Source: Aporrectodea caliginosa
Taxonomy: Eukaryota; Annelida; Clitellata; Crassiclitellata; Lumbricidae
Assembly: GCA_020284085.1 (NCBI GenBank)
Contig: JACEVL010000033.1
Location: 2,076,001 to 2,140,000 of the forward strand
Direction: 5' to 3'
DNA: 64,000 nucleotides
Of this stretch, positions 10,501 to 50,741 are shown piece after piece. Numbering within the stretch: position 1 is the stretch's first letter; the number at the start of each line of letters is the position of its first letter. Under the pieces are notes generated by a model. The model was not told the origin of the DNA. It made no database searches and saw nothing but the letters and a program-made list of their open reading frames with translations. The position numbers and the translations under genes are program-made.

Positions 10501-13112
10501 CACAGGATTTCCATTTCCCGAGCAAAGATGGTCTTCGGTTGGAAAACTGCGGAATGTAGATGGCTCTTGCAATAAATGGCTACACCACCGCCCTTGCGAT
10601 CCTCCCGATCTCGGCGGTATAGGCTGTATCCTTCGATTCCCATGGAGGCGTCTGTATGTTTTTGTTTGAACCAGCTCTCAACGACGATTGCCAAGTCCGG
10701 GTTGTACGATCTCAAGTCTGCACCAAAGTGTTCTATTGCATGCGGCTTTGCTAGGCTTGTTGGGTTGATGAGATATAGCGATGGTTGTGCTGAGGCTGTA
10801 GTCGGTTCAGAACTGCCCTCCGGTTCTGGGTCCGGCTTGTTGTTTACCTCAGGGTATACCAGAACACGTGGAATCCGCGCATGCCGCCGAAACGGGAAAT
10901 CCCTCCTTTGCTTGTCTTCACACACGGGCATCTGCTGTAGATTCGCTGTACAGTCCCCAATCACCATGCGCAGGTTAGAGCGGGCTGTACAGGCAATACT
11001 CGAGCGATGATGCAATCCAGAACGCGACCCTCTGTAGCGTAAGAGGCCCCAGGTCGATATCCTCTCTAGTAAATCACGGTTGACCGCTCTCGGGAAACCC
11101 CTCAAGGCGTACAGTTCACCTCGCGTGTATCGAATCGCTGCCGGGAATCTCCTTGACGTCATAGGTCCCACTTTCTGGTGAGTCCTCAAACTTAGGTTCA
11201 CAGCCTTGATTTTATCCAAACAGAAAATCCAAAAGCCTCACTCCGTTTTTTTTGCACTGCCGTATACATATTCCAGCAAGAAAGTTATAAAATGATTGAG
11301 TTCCAAAAGAACGGAAACGATATAAACTTGAAAAACCGCAGATCGCTATGTCTGACAGCCACTGAAATCGGCTCCATAAGTCATGACGACGAAGGCGAAA
11401 GTTCAAAGATCACGGCAGAAATAGCACGTCGAGACTTATGACTGTACTAGTCAATGTTAATGCGCGACAAGAAAGAGTTCTCTTACGTCAAGACGGCTGG
11501 GGATTCCCCAGAGACGCAACAAACCCAACGCCTTTGCGCGGCAAAAACGCTTCAATTTGTTAACAAAATCCGTGCAAAAACGACTAATAAGACTTACTTT
11601 TTCTCAATTTTAGTACATTTCGATTTCCCTAATATACTATCCAAGTGAAGAACCCGTTTTTTAGTTACAAAGTAAACAAATAATATTAATAATTGAGATA
11701 TAACGCAAGAACGTTTAATAGTGGCAGCCACAACAAACGGCGCCGTAATACCAACTATTGTATTGTACCAAAAGCCAGAACTGACCTATCAAGTGCTTTT
11801 GGAGTCTGAGGTGAACCCGGCAAGTTGAGCACATGACGCCTTCGTGGCTGTCCGTTGAGTTGAAATCCGCCCAGATTCCCAAATGAACCGATCCGCGATG
11901 GCGTGCCAAAATTTAGCTCCACCGGGCTGGGGCTGCTCGTTGGCCCAGACCTCCACATCCACTCACCCCCGCTGGCACCTGGACTCGGACTTGTGGACAT
12001 GGCCTTGAAGTCGAGCAAAGTCCGAGAGGGTGAAGCTGCCTCGGCTGTGCAGCGCGGACTTGGCGAACTTGAGCCCTGGCTGCGACAGGTTGGACTGAAC
12101 AGGCTCAAGTCGCGCATATTCGGGGAAATGAGCGACCGTGGTTGACTCTGGGGAGTCAAAGATGACTTCCTCATGAACAGCACTGGAGTCGTCGGAGCGG
12201 GAGATGCCACTGGAGTCGGCGTTGTGCTTGGCTCCATCCATGTTGGACTCGACTCGTGAACTGGAAGCGCCACTGATCCTGGCAACATGCCACCCGCAAA
12301 CGGAGAACAAGGCTTTGGAAAGCTGAGGTCACCAACTGCAAAATGCAATGACAACATCAAGGGATAACAATATCAGAATACTAATCTTTAGCATCATGCT
12401 CCAAGACTAAAGAAACATTGTTAACATCACAAATTAAGAGATAATACAAAATTCCAAATGTGTCAAAATTCGCCTATATGCAGCCCCAAGTAAGTGATAC
12501 TGGTCCTTCTGAATGGTCTCTTTACTTCTTTTGTGAATAAAAGGTAAACTTGCGCTTTAGGGGTCCCGATTTGGAAGATTTTCTAATGACAACACAAACC
12601 CTAACCCTGACCTAAACGACCCTCACGACGCTTAACCTGACCCTAACCGACCCTCACGACGCCATTAGTGCTAAACTTCTTGCACTGAACTAGGCTGATT
12701 AGTGTCAATGTGTCATCTCTTATAATACATACTCCCGTCGAATATGGGTGTCATTATTCGGGACCCCTAAAGCGCAAGTTTACCACTTAATTCAGGTGTT
12801 TGCAAATCGTTTTCGTGTTTGCTTACAGAATACTTCCAAATTTATCCTCGACATATTGTGAGCGGCTGAAGCAGCGACAAAACTTATTCAAAGAAAGGCG
12901 CTACTCCATCACAGTAGCCAGAATAGCGCTAAATAAATTTATCGCATAACAACCACGAGGTGTTACTCGTGAAACTCACAGGGTTTCGGACGTCGCGGAA
13001 GAGGAGAACCAAGGTTTATATCCCTCGGGATATTCTCCCTCATTTTGGCCTCGCTTTCCGCTTTATAGCGAGCCTCCAATTCATTAAGTTTATTTTGAAA
13101 TGATGCGGCCAT
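1451..13112 (-). CDS. MAP2K7: MAP2K7 (MKK7) dual-specificity JNK-activating kinase, gene span, 3' end missing
   Basis: This gene encodes the cytosolic kinase that phosphorylates the TxY loop of JNK in the stress cascade. Ten coding exons, all with GT-AG borders and matching phases, are 12980-13112, 11786-12335, 7674-7740, 6434-6547, 5538-5657, 4691-4802, 3885-3932, 3007-3134, 2000-2080 and 1451-1593, giving 1496 coding bases (498 residues plus two bases). Visible landmarks are the N-terminus MAASFQNKL, a docking motif RRRHVLNLP (209-217), the glycine loop GELGHGTCG (263-271), catalytic Lys288, HRD (380-382), DFG (400-402), activation-loop Ser410 and Thr414 in SKAKT, and APE (424-426). SKAKT and CAAYMAPE are diagnostic of MKK7 rather than MKK4 or MKK3/6. 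The last exon (end of subdomain XI and the C-terminal docking site) is not in 1-1450, so it lies beyond the left edge. The region before the kinase domain is about twice as long as in human MKK7. Confidence 0.95.
2000..2080 (-). CDS. MAP2K7: MAP2K7 exon 9, APE and subdomain IX
   Basis: Residues 425-451, [20 protein letters not shown] then WSLGLSL. It completes APE and carries the conserved DVWSLG block. It lies outside any long open frame and was found by matching splice sites: acceptor CTTTGTCAG, donor GTAAGT, phase 0 on both sides. Confidence 0.94.
2128..2272. repeat. Degenerate tandem repeat, about 27-bp unit, in MAP2K7 intron
   Basis: About five imperfect copies of a unit containing CTTGGCTTTTGACCTGATTA lie in a row, decaying to the right. 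The sequence lies between exons 9 and 8. No coding potential is seen. Confidence 0.75.
3007..3134 (-). CDS. MAP2K7: MAP2K7 exon 8, catalytic and activation loops
   Basis: Residues 382-424. [20 protein letters not shown] is followed by [22 protein letters not shown]. It carries the DFG motif and the phosphoacceptors Ser410 and Thr414 (SKAKT), the diagnostic MKK7 activation segment. Acceptor ATTGACAG, donor GTGAGT. Confidence 0.97.
3215..3610 (-). repeat. tRNA-derived SINE, family B, minus-strand copy
   Basis: Read on the minus strand it has a B-box-like GGTTTCAAATCCCC head, then TGAGTACACTGA, a GTGGGAAGATAAGAC block and an AAGTCGCTAGCGCTTCA tail. The same order is found at 39235, 43205, 46030 and 51170 (plus). 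Ends are approximate. It sits in the intron between MAP2K7 exons 8 and 7. Confidence 0.65.
3885..3932 (-). CDS. MAP2K7: MAP2K7 exon 7, small exon ending at HRD
   Basis: Residues 366-381 plus the first base of Asp382: [16 protein letters not shown](D). Two AGs are available at the 5' side. The downstream one (exon start at 3932) gives the correct phase and the conserved length relative to vertebrate MKK7. Donor GTCAGA, phase 1. Confidence 0.9.
4028..4092. repeat. (AAT)n microsatellite
   Basis: Runs of AAT/ATA triplets with a few interruptions, in a MAP2K7 intron. Confidence 0.9.
4258..4676. repeat. Degenerate minisatellite in MAP2K7 intron
   Basis: Irregular copies of a unit like ATAACCATCCTAATTAACTT recur about ten times with variable spacers. 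Around 4418-4450 the array is interrupted by TATTATTATTAAACTGCCA then TTTATAGCGCGC, which resembles a SINE tail. Confidence 0.65.
4691..4802 (-). CDS. MAP2K7: MAP2K7 exon 6, hinge
   Basis: Residues 329-365 plus one base. [20 protein letters not shown] includes the hinge MELM and is followed by [13 protein letters not shown]. The acceptor GTTTGCAG before GCAGAT was preferred over a second AG four bases downstream because only it keeps phase 0 with exon 5. Donor GTGATT, phase 1. Confidence 0.92.
5222..5326. repeat. (GTAT)n microsatellite
   Basis: GTAT/TGTA repeats in the intron between MAP2K7 exons 6 and 5. The Tyr/Val/Cys-rich open frames here are artefacts of the repeat. Confidence 0.9.
5538..5657 (-). 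CDS. MAP2K7: MAP2K7 exon 5, kinase N-lobe
   Basis: Residues 289-328, [20 protein letters not shown] then [20 protein letters not shown]. It is almost identical to vertebrate MKK7 in this N-lobe block (helix C and strands 4-5). Acceptor GGTTTCAG, donor GTAAGC, phase 0 on both sides. Confidence 0.95.
5996..6250 (-). mobile_element. 3'-truncated LINE fragment with (AAGT)n tail
   Basis: The block AAGTAAGTAAGTATATTCTT then TATTACATCAGCTGCATAAC is the same 3' terminus as the larger LINE at 8117 (tail, TATATTCTTTATT, and a TGCACATACATxTTATA block). Only the 3' part is present and the 5' limit is approximate. Both copies are on the minus strand and lie within about 2 kb of each other. Confidence 0.65.
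6434..6547 (-). CDS. MAP2K7: MAP2K7 exon 4, glycine loop and catalytic lysine
   Basis: Residues 251-288. It contains the ATP-binding glycine loop [11 protein letters not shown] and ends exactly on the catalytic lysine of VMAVK (Lys288). Acceptor GTTTTTAG, donor GTCAGT, phase 0 on both sides. Confidence 0.94.
7674..7740 (-). CDS. MAP2K7: MAP2K7 exon 3
   Basis: Residues 228-250, [20 protein letters not shown] then GQ. It aligns with human MKK7 IEIDQKLQEIMKQTGYLTIGGQ, just before the kinase domain. The acceptor is TTTTTAG and the donor GTACTG. Phase 2 to phase 0 agrees with both neighbours. Confidence 0.92.
8188..9535 (-). pseudogene. LINE reverse transcriptase domain
   Basis: Open for 444 residues after the frameshift, with all main RT blocks. 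These are [41 protein letters not shown] and the catalytic YADD (residues 215-218 of this segment), then [20 protein letters not shown] and a thumb region. The stop at 8188-8190 is the probable natural end of ORF2. It copies the element's RNA into DNA at the target site. Confidence 0.92.
9519..10295 (-). pseudogene. LINE endonuclease-RT linker segment
   Basis: Same frame as the endonuclease segment after its premature stop. [11 protein letters not shown] is the usual end of the endonuclease domain. A basic linker follows ([26 protein letters not shown]). It ends in [14 protein letters not shown] just past the poly-C run, where the true frame shifts. Confidence 0.8.
10296..11219 (-). pseudogene. 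LINE endonuclease domain (5' part of ORF2)
   Basis: Translated region of about 307 residues. It contains [37 protein letters not shown] and LAGDFNQLP, the standard order of the LINE endonuclease (substrate-binding and catalytic Asp/Asn motifs). It stops at TAA 10296-10298, but the same frame continues as [20 protein letters not shown], so this is a nonsense mutation and not the natural end. It would nick target DNA for target-primed reverse transcription. Confidence 0.85.
11786..12335 (-). CDS. MAP2K7: MAP2K7 exon 2, long Ser/Pro-rich linker with JNK docking motif
   Basis: Residues 45-228. The acceptor at 12336 follows TTTTGCAG and the donor GTCAGT follows 11786 (phase 2). The exon is dominated by Ser, Pro and Thr, with many SP and TP pairs, for example [13 protein letters not shown] and [13 protein letters not shown]. 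It ends with [21 protein letters not shown], which aligns with the third docking site of human MKK7 (RPRHMLGLP). Length (182 full codons) is far above the vertebrate equivalent. The insert is probably disordered; that is inference from composition. Confidence 0.93.
12543..12784. mobile_element. 242-bp MITE with perfect 26-bp terminal inverted repeats
   Basis: Bases 12543-12568 (starting GGTAAACTTGCGCTTTAGGG) are the exact reverse complement of 12759-12784. No coding capacity. No convincing target duplication is visible next to the ends, so the superfamily is not assigned. The interior has a short tandem duplication of CGACCCTCACGACG. It lies in MAP2K7 intron 1. Confidence 0.85.
12980..13112 (-). 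CDS. MAP2K7: MAP2K7 exon 1 (start codon)
   Basis: Residues 1-44, beginning [16 protein letters not shown] and ending PLPRRPKP. The start ATG at 13110-13112 has a strong context (A at -3, G at +4). The N-terminus matches vertebrate MKK7 (MAASSLEQKLSRLEAK), which fixes the start. The donor after 12980 reads GTGAGT, phase 1. [13 protein letters not shown] lies where vertebrate MKK7 has its first JNK docking site. Confidence 0.93.
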
Positions 13113-14102
13113 CTTCTTTTCCGACGACCATTTAAACACAGACTACATATTTTTATGTAGAGGTTCCACAGATTTTGAGCCGCAAGTTCCACAAACAACG
13201 AGCATGTATCACTCATATCATTAATAGAATGACAACCAGCAGCCCCACTTAATTCATTTTTATTTTAAGAAATAATTATGGGGATTAAATTTGTAGCAAT
13301 AAAGTCGTTTTACTGCATTTATAATATGCTATATCAAAGACTTGTACAGTCAGGTAAACAGATGAATGACATAATAGGCTACCCTGAACACGGCCTAAAT
13401 AGAACACTGACAAAAACGCAGAAACTTCAAGATTAGAATTTATTTAGTGAAGCAAAATGATAACCGTAACCTCGCTTTTACTTACAAAGTAAGCATCAGG
13501 TGTGCTCGAATAGTGCAAACATCTTGCAAAGACAGAGAACTTTTCAAACCAGCAGGTATCGAGATTTACATGTGAATACAAAAGTTTCTCAGGGCCTACG
13601 CTTGCTGTGGCTACATCGATTAGAGCGTGCGTCCCATGCATTTCTGTGCGTGTGAATTCCGGTTGGCCTCGCGATGGTGAGTTATTTCAGAGCTGTAAAT
13701 CACGGGCTAGAACGGTCCGTTCACGAGGACCTTAAATGGCGTGGCACCCATTCGAACGGGCAGCAGTGGTGAAGAATATCCTTTTCAATGAGCAGAGTCA
13801 AAGTATAGGTATATAAAATCATTTACATTCATTACGACTGATATTGTTTCAGCATCCAGGCAGCTGATGGAGGGAGGCGGAGCTGACCTATTTATTCAAG
13901 CGTCGAGACCTGGGCCGTAACCTGGACGTATCAGAGGTGGTTGTTCTGAACAACCATGTCTAAATTCTATTGGCTGTAGAAAAATGGGCGGAGTTGACAT
14001 ATTTAAATAGCCCTGGACCAGCAACCTGTTGGAATCTCTGGCAGAGAATAATGATAGGAGGTAGCGAGAGATCGTATAGCGATAGGTGATAGAGTTGTTA
14101 CG
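13113..14102. promoter_or_regulatory. Bidirectional promoter between MAP2K7 and the receptor gene
   Basis: The two start codons face away from each other across 990 bases. Near the plus-strand gene there are an inverted CCAAT (ATTGG, 13969-13973), a GC box (GGGCGG, 13986-13991) and a TATA-like TATTTAAATA (14000-14009), about 95 bases before the ATG. The first in-frame codon block upstream of that ATG ends at a TAG near 14055, supporting the ATG choice. No transcription start was mapped, so this is inferred from layout and motifs. Confidence 0.6.
13690..13830 (+). repeat. SINE-like dispersed repeat, family D, in the bidirectional promoter
   Basis: The block GACCTTAAATGGCGTGGCAC followed by CCATT, GGGCAGCAGTGGTGAA and TGAGCAGAGT recurs at 41095-41270 and in a weaker form at 41985-42145. 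The boundaries are approximate. Confidence 0.6.
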
Positions 14103-45469
<31,367 letters not shown>

Positions 45470-45581
45470 TCTTTCCTGCTCTAGGTTAACATAAAGCTGA
45501 AAATAGTCCAAAATTAGTGCTTTGTGCAGCAATTAATAGCCATTAGCACTAGACACAAGTGTAGCTAACTCTATCATTGGC

Positions 45582-45587
45582 AATAAA
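45582..45587 (+). terminator. Poly(A) signal AATAAA of the receptor gene
   Basis: AATAAA lies 113 bases after the stop codon. It is followed by a T-rich stretch (GTTATTGTTT). This gives a short 3' UTR of about 130-150 bases. Confidence 0.7.
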
Positions 45588-45639
45588 AGCGTTATTGTTT
45601 ACCGCATGGGCGACTGTTACTACAATGTCTACAGTCTAG

Positions 45640-45838
45640 GAGTTTCGCTATTGTTGGTCCCAATAGCTGGAACCAGTTACCTCAGTCCCTCAGGACTGAC
45701 CTTTTTCTATTTCTTTTGACCAGTTCCGCAAGCGCCTGAAAACCTATCTTTACCAGTGAAGAGACTGGCTCGGGTCGGGAGCGCCTCTGTTTTGAGTGGC
45801 GCTATATAAATGCTTGATTACGATTACGATTACGAGTA
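45640..45838 (+). mobile_element. L2/CR1-like LINE 3' end with (GATTAC)n tail
   Basis: It translates, with frame breaks, to the usual C-terminal RT motif VGPNSWNQLPQSLRTD and then a Lys-rich KTYL block. It ends in GTGGCGCTATATAAATGCTT and GATTAC repeats. It starts about 50 bases after the receptor poly(A) signal. Confidence 0.75.
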
Positions 45839-46029
45839 ATGGAACAAGATGAGCTCCTTCTGGAATTCATATGTGAACAATATTGGTCCATATCAGGGTA
45901 GAGAAAATGTCCTATTTGTCATACTTTCCCGAAAGTTTCCCCTCCTGCTCAGATTTCTCTGGGCGCCCATGCTTGAGGGTCTTTTGTAAAGGCGCTTTGT
46001 TCATAATCAGATGCATGCAGTCAGAGATT

Positions 46030-46435
46030 ACTGTGGCTGTTTAGTGTAATGGTTGGCTTGCTAACGCTGGCATTGCAAGCCAGAGGTATGGGGTTGAAAT
46101 GGCAACCAGAAAAGGTAATTGAAAATTCTGTTCTAGCAAATTGGGCTGTTAAATGAATAGATGGCCTACACTTTTAGATGGGAGTATCAGACAGCGAGGG
46201 ATAAGACCAGCAGTCAAAGTCTAGTGGGTTGCATGCTGGACTGTCAACTGAGAGACGGGGGTTCAAATCCCACCAGAGGAGACATTTTTTCAAGGTTTCT
46301 TCTGCGCCGAGCCTCTAGCCAACTCAGTTTAGTAAAGGGTTTACACTGTCGGTGGGAAGATAAGACGGCGAGGAAGAGGACTCATATGCCGAAGCTAAGA
46401 AAATTAAATCGCTAGCACTTCATACCAATGCCTGC
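46030..46435 (+). repeat. tRNA-derived SINE, family B, double head
   Basis: Two tRNA-like heads are seen: AGTGTAATGGTTGGCTTGC with GGGTTGAAATGGC at 46040-46105, and GGGGGTTCAAATCCCACC near 46257. The common body (GGTGGGAAGATAAGACGG) follows. Confidence 0.65.
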
Positions 46436-46439
46436 CCCT

Positions 46440-47740
46440 TCTTGTATCTGTATATATATATATATATATACATCATGCTCATTAGATCTGTACATTAACA
46501 TTTTAAATCCCAAAGGAAAATTAGTCACCAGAAAATGTTATCTTCTGGGCTAAAAGTGAGGATCACAAACATCCTCGATGAGTGTAACTTAGTATGTGAC
46601 GTATATTTAATGACTAATTACGTAATCGTGACGTAATCATAATTGTGACGTATGCCGTTATCCTAATTTGATAACCGTAATTTTTTATGACGTGTTATAA
46701 TTTGTGATCGTTTCGTAATTGACAGCTTACTGCAGACTTGTGATGTTTCCTGGTGTTGCCATTTTGCTTATAATCTATGTGAAGTTAAATGTAACATAAG
46801 CTTATGTTAACACATAATCATAGTGCAACATAATCATAGTGCACTTCACGTTGCCTCGTTTATTTTTTGCGACGAACTTTAATTTTTTTATACAATGTAC
46901 CACAGCTTAATTTTATACAGCTCGCACAATCGGCGTGTAATAATTTAGTGTGCTTAATGTTACGTTTGTTACAATTTATTACACCAGTGTAATGTTACTA
47001 ATTGCTCGGAAGATTACTTATATTTGACAGATGGAATTTTGGTTCCTGAAGAATTGGTTTGAGGTGACTTACGCTATATGTCCCCTCTGATCTTCCAGCG
47101 AATTCCCCGTCCCTACACCCTCGTGTCCACCAAGCATTATCTGTGTAGAGCCCCTGTATCTACCACTCGTAAGGCTTTCCACTGAAAACTATGTCCCACC
47201 TCCTTAAGGAATCTTACACTAATCCACACAATTCACCGCCTGCTATTTCTTTTGACCTAAGCACAACTATAGCTAGCTTCTCTACCTTTCTCTTGTCTCG
47301 CTCCAAGCCAACCTAGTTTCTTCAAACGGTATCTCCGGACTAGGACAACCCCATGATTTGACGCAGCGCTCGTGAATAAGCATGTGCCCTGGGCTTAGGT
47401 GTTAATTGTAATTGAACATTTGTATAGCACTCCTACAAAAGCAACACAAATCGAGACGCTCTCTGCACTGACCTGAATGATGTTCCATCATTTCCATGTC
47501 ATTATGAACATTAGGATATTGCATCAGTTAGGAAAACAATGCACAGTAAACTGGAAGAAGTGTCACTAATGGCAGGCCCACGCACACACGTGGAGCCAAC
47601 CGACGGATTGCCCGTCGACAGTTGACAGATGGCACGGATGTTCAGAGTATCTGGACCAGGTCACGTCGATAGGGTAGAGAGAGAGACGACAGATGACAGC
47701 ACACGAGGAGGACGATGCCGCCGAGCAGTAGCATTTAAAC
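46440..47740. other. Intergenic stretch without recognised gene
   Basis: A short (TA)n at 46448-46471, then AT-rich sequence. At 47360-47420 there is a SINE tail fragment (AGCGCTCGTGAATAAGC). No supported coding exon. Confidence 0.45.
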
Positions 47741-48799
47741 AGCTGCAGTCATGGGCGTCCGCAGGAATTTTTCTAAGGGGGCGCAAACTTTTAAATGGTT
47801 CTCACAGGGACTAAATATAGGGTCGAAAGAAACCGATCATTCCACCTTCGACGCTGGCTCCTTCGGCGCTGGCTACCTCTCGATCCTGTGGGGCGGATCC
47901 CAACATGCGAAAAAAATCATAGACATTCATTGTCAAAAACTATTATGATAATTAAATTTTATATGACTGAAATCTGACCTACAGAATGCATGTTCGAGCG
48001 AAAAACAAACGACTCTTGAAATGTCTGTTCCATTCCTACCAAGTTGTTTCGACCCTCAAGTTCCTCAACGCAGTCGACCCTCACAGTTCCTACGAAATTA
48101 TTGTCCTACTCTGAAGTGTTCCTCTTCTCCGTTCCTGTGACACTGCCCGACTGACTCACAAAGCGTAGAATAGTAGAAGTTTCAGTTTAACCACCCGTGC
48201 CACAAAAAAGATTAATATATAGATTCTCATTCCTCCTTCATCCAGGGCCGGATTAACAAATGTGGTGGCCCTGTTCAGTAAAAACTGTGGGGCCCCAGTC
48301 CCAAAGATTCACAGCAAAAGGTCACATAAAACGTGTTATGAACAACGAATCAACATTCTTCTATTGTTAATTCGTGCCTGCTTTCTTTTTGGACAATATC
48401 AGTTTATTCAGTAGGGTTGATAATGATCCAGTCTAGTGTTAAAGAGTAACTTAAAGTACCTACATCTTTTATGGTTTAACAATATTAGTGACTCGTGGTA
48501 AAAGAATATTACAATTGCAGGCTTAACACAATACATAAATAAAAATAGGCCTAATGGGCTTAGGCTAACAATTATAGTCCTAACTGATTGGTCACAGTGT
48601 TTGCAGTTTACATTTTGTAGCGAAACTAACAGTTATAAGAGTTAAGAGCAACACCAAATTATGAATAAATTATTGACAATGACAAGCAATATCGCTCAAA
48701 TTGTCATGGAATTTTCACACATACTCTGTGAACCTTTTGGCTTGCAAATCCATCAGTTAGGCTATGTCGTCAAAATGTAGCTCACGTTCAGGAGAATCC

Positions 48800-49330
48800 T
48801 ACAGCTTCGCTGTACTATTGACTCAGCATTAATGAAAACACTGATACACTGCCTTATTCTGACGCGACTTGACTTCTGTAACTCGGTACTCTATGGTCTC
48901 CCTGAATGCACACTGCTTCCTCTAAATAGATACTGCATCAGGCTGCAAGACTGCGTCTTGAACTCTCCACTCGAGACCATATCACACCTGATTATCGATC
49001 TCTACACTGGCTTCCTGTCTGTGAGCGTGTCCGCTTCAAGCTGGTACTCTTCATGTACAGAGCACGCGCAGATCATTTGCCTTCCTACTATCTTCCATGG
49101 TCACTCCGTGCAACTCTGTTAAAGGCCGCTCCTCTCTTCGATCAGCATCTGCTGGAAAGTAGGCCCATGTTGTTCCTGATACACCTCTCATCTTGTCACA
49201 GTTGCCGGTCCCTCCATATAGAACTCTCTACCTACTCAAGTTCGCTCTAAGCTGAAAACTTGCCTCTTCCAGTCTACTTAGGCTACGGCTGTTAATGGTT
49301 TCCCGGCTTCAACGTGCACTTCTGAATTTT
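48800..49330 (+). mobile_element. L2-like LINE fragment nested in hAT element
   Basis: LILTRLDFCNSVLYGLPE is the conserved RT C-terminal motif (LDYCNxLLxGLP). Later stretches correspond to LHWLPV and LKTCLFQ-type motifs after frameshifts. It ends in TGTATTGTATGTC. No intact ORF. Confidence 0.65.
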
Positions 49331-49339
49331 TAAGTATTG

Positions 49340-49720
49340 TACTGTATTGTATGTCACTTACGACGTTCAACAATATCGAGTCTGTCTTCCGACATTGACG
49401 CTCTCAGTCTGTTTTTAATCAATTTGAGTAGCAGTGAGTATTGAAAACGAACGTTCTCTGCTGCAGTTTGTCACCATCAGAAAAAGATGTAGTCACAGTG
49501 CTATCTCAACATTAAAGGTGTCCTCGAGTTTCTTTTTTGTGACTAACTGGTAAAGGAACAGTTCTGGCGATGTTTCATTTCTATGCTCGTGAGCAAATGA
49601 CTTTACTAGATCAGCAAACTGAATCATGTCGTTTTCGGCTGATTTTGAGACTAATGTGCTTGATAATGGAAACTTGAGTAGGGGCCCATACACGTGCAAA
49701 AGATGTGTTTTTGTGAATAC
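49340..49720 (-). pseudogene. hAT transposase C-terminal relic
   Basis: The minus strand reads SPELFLYQLVTKKKLEDTFN then VEIAL, followed after stops and frame changes by LMVTNCS, ERSFS, LKLIKNRLRASMSEDRLDI. These are the hAT dimerisation motifs. The coding frame is destroyed. Confidence 0.7.
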
Positions 49721-50058
49721 TAAAATGAACAGTTTCGAATAATTATTATGAGTTTTTGCTCATTTTTACTATTAGATTTAACAAATAACAATAATTATAA
49801 AATATTGAAAAAATTTCTTTGCATATGTGGGGGCCCCTCCAGTGTGGGGGCCCCTGTTCGGCCGAACATGATGAACATGCCTTAATCCGCCTCTGCCTTC
49901 ATCGAGGCTTGGGACTGGTTCCGAAGCTAGCGGGGTATGTTTAAAAGTCTGGCAGAACGTGTGTTAGCTGGCATCTAAGGGAAGAAGCTGATTACATAGT
50001 AAGAAACTGTCGCTTTAGCCAGTGTCAATTATATATGTTCATATATATATGTTTATAT

Positions 50059-50444
50059 TAGGGGTGGGCAACGATTAAAAATTTTAATCGAAATTAATCG
50101 CACGATTAAATTTTTAACGCCGCGATTAATTTTTAACGCATGTCACAATAGATAACAAGTACAACCACTGTACCGACTCGGAGTAATTACGTTAATATGC
50201 GCTATATCAATGATTGCAGTCAATAAACAAAATGCAGACAATGCTTTCACTACTTGTTTTTACTTTTTAGTGTTTACTTTTAAGTTTAAAGTTTAAACTG
50301 AGCGGTTTTATCAAGAATTGTTTTAGCGCATTTCTGGGAAATATTTGGGCGCAGTGACATCGCGTTAACTGCGTTAAAAAATTTAATTCCATTAATTAAT
50401 TAACGCATTAATCGCGTTAATAACGCGTTAAATGCCCAGCCCTA
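50059..50444. mobile_element. 386-bp hAT-type MITE
   Basis: Ends TAGGGGTGGGCA and TAGGGCTGGGCA (reverse complement of the right end), with perfect 8-base duplication GTTTATAT (50051-50058, 50445-50452). Subterminal regions are rich in ATTAATCGCG-type motifs in both orientations. No ORF. Confidence 0.9.
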
Positions 50445-50741
50445 GTTTATATATATATATATATATATATAATTTATGTATATATAACGTCCTGACTATG
50501 CGGTTCACCGGTTATACCGGCTGATATCTCGCAGAGATCGGCTAAAAACAACTCAAAGGCCGCTGGTAAAGGGAATAAGGTACCAATTAGCCGACACACC
50601 TGAGCATTTCGCCGTCTTGGGTGACAATATGAATTTCCATAATTACCAAGAGAGAACTCTACACTTTACATTTTCAAAAAATACGCCTAAACAAAGATAT
50701 AGGTCCAACTTGTACAGCATACCGTATTTTAACGATAGGTA

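Larger units (their letters stand above)
8117..11405 (-). mobile_element. CR1/Jockey-like non-LTR retrotransposon (LINE), nearly full length, decayed
   Basis: Inserted in MAP2K7 intron 2 in the same orientation as the gene. It carries an apurinic endonuclease-like domain followed by reverse transcriptase, and ends in a 3' UTR of about 70 bases and an (AAGT)n tail. The coding part is split by one in-frame TAA (10296-10298) and one frameshift near a run of ten C (9544-9553). The 5' limit is uncertain. Clade assignment (CR1/Jockey group) is from motif style only. Confidence 0.88.
48243..49895 (-). mobile_element. hAT element 1653 bp, decayed, with transposase relic
   Basis: Ends CAGGGCCGGATTAA and CAGAGGCGGATTAA (reverse complement of the right end), with perfect 8-base duplication CCTTCATC (48235-48242, 49896-49903). 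A transposase C-terminus relic lies on the minus strand, and an L2-like fragment is inserted inside. It is nested in the 47750-51149 element. Confidence 0.85.

Noticed and set aside
10576..11010. 144-codon plus-strand frame
   Set aside because: Antisense shadow of the LINE endonuclease.
12590..12665. Telomeric repeats (CCTAACCCT-like)
   Set aside because: Only a few irregular motifs inside a short MITE; no regular telomere unit.
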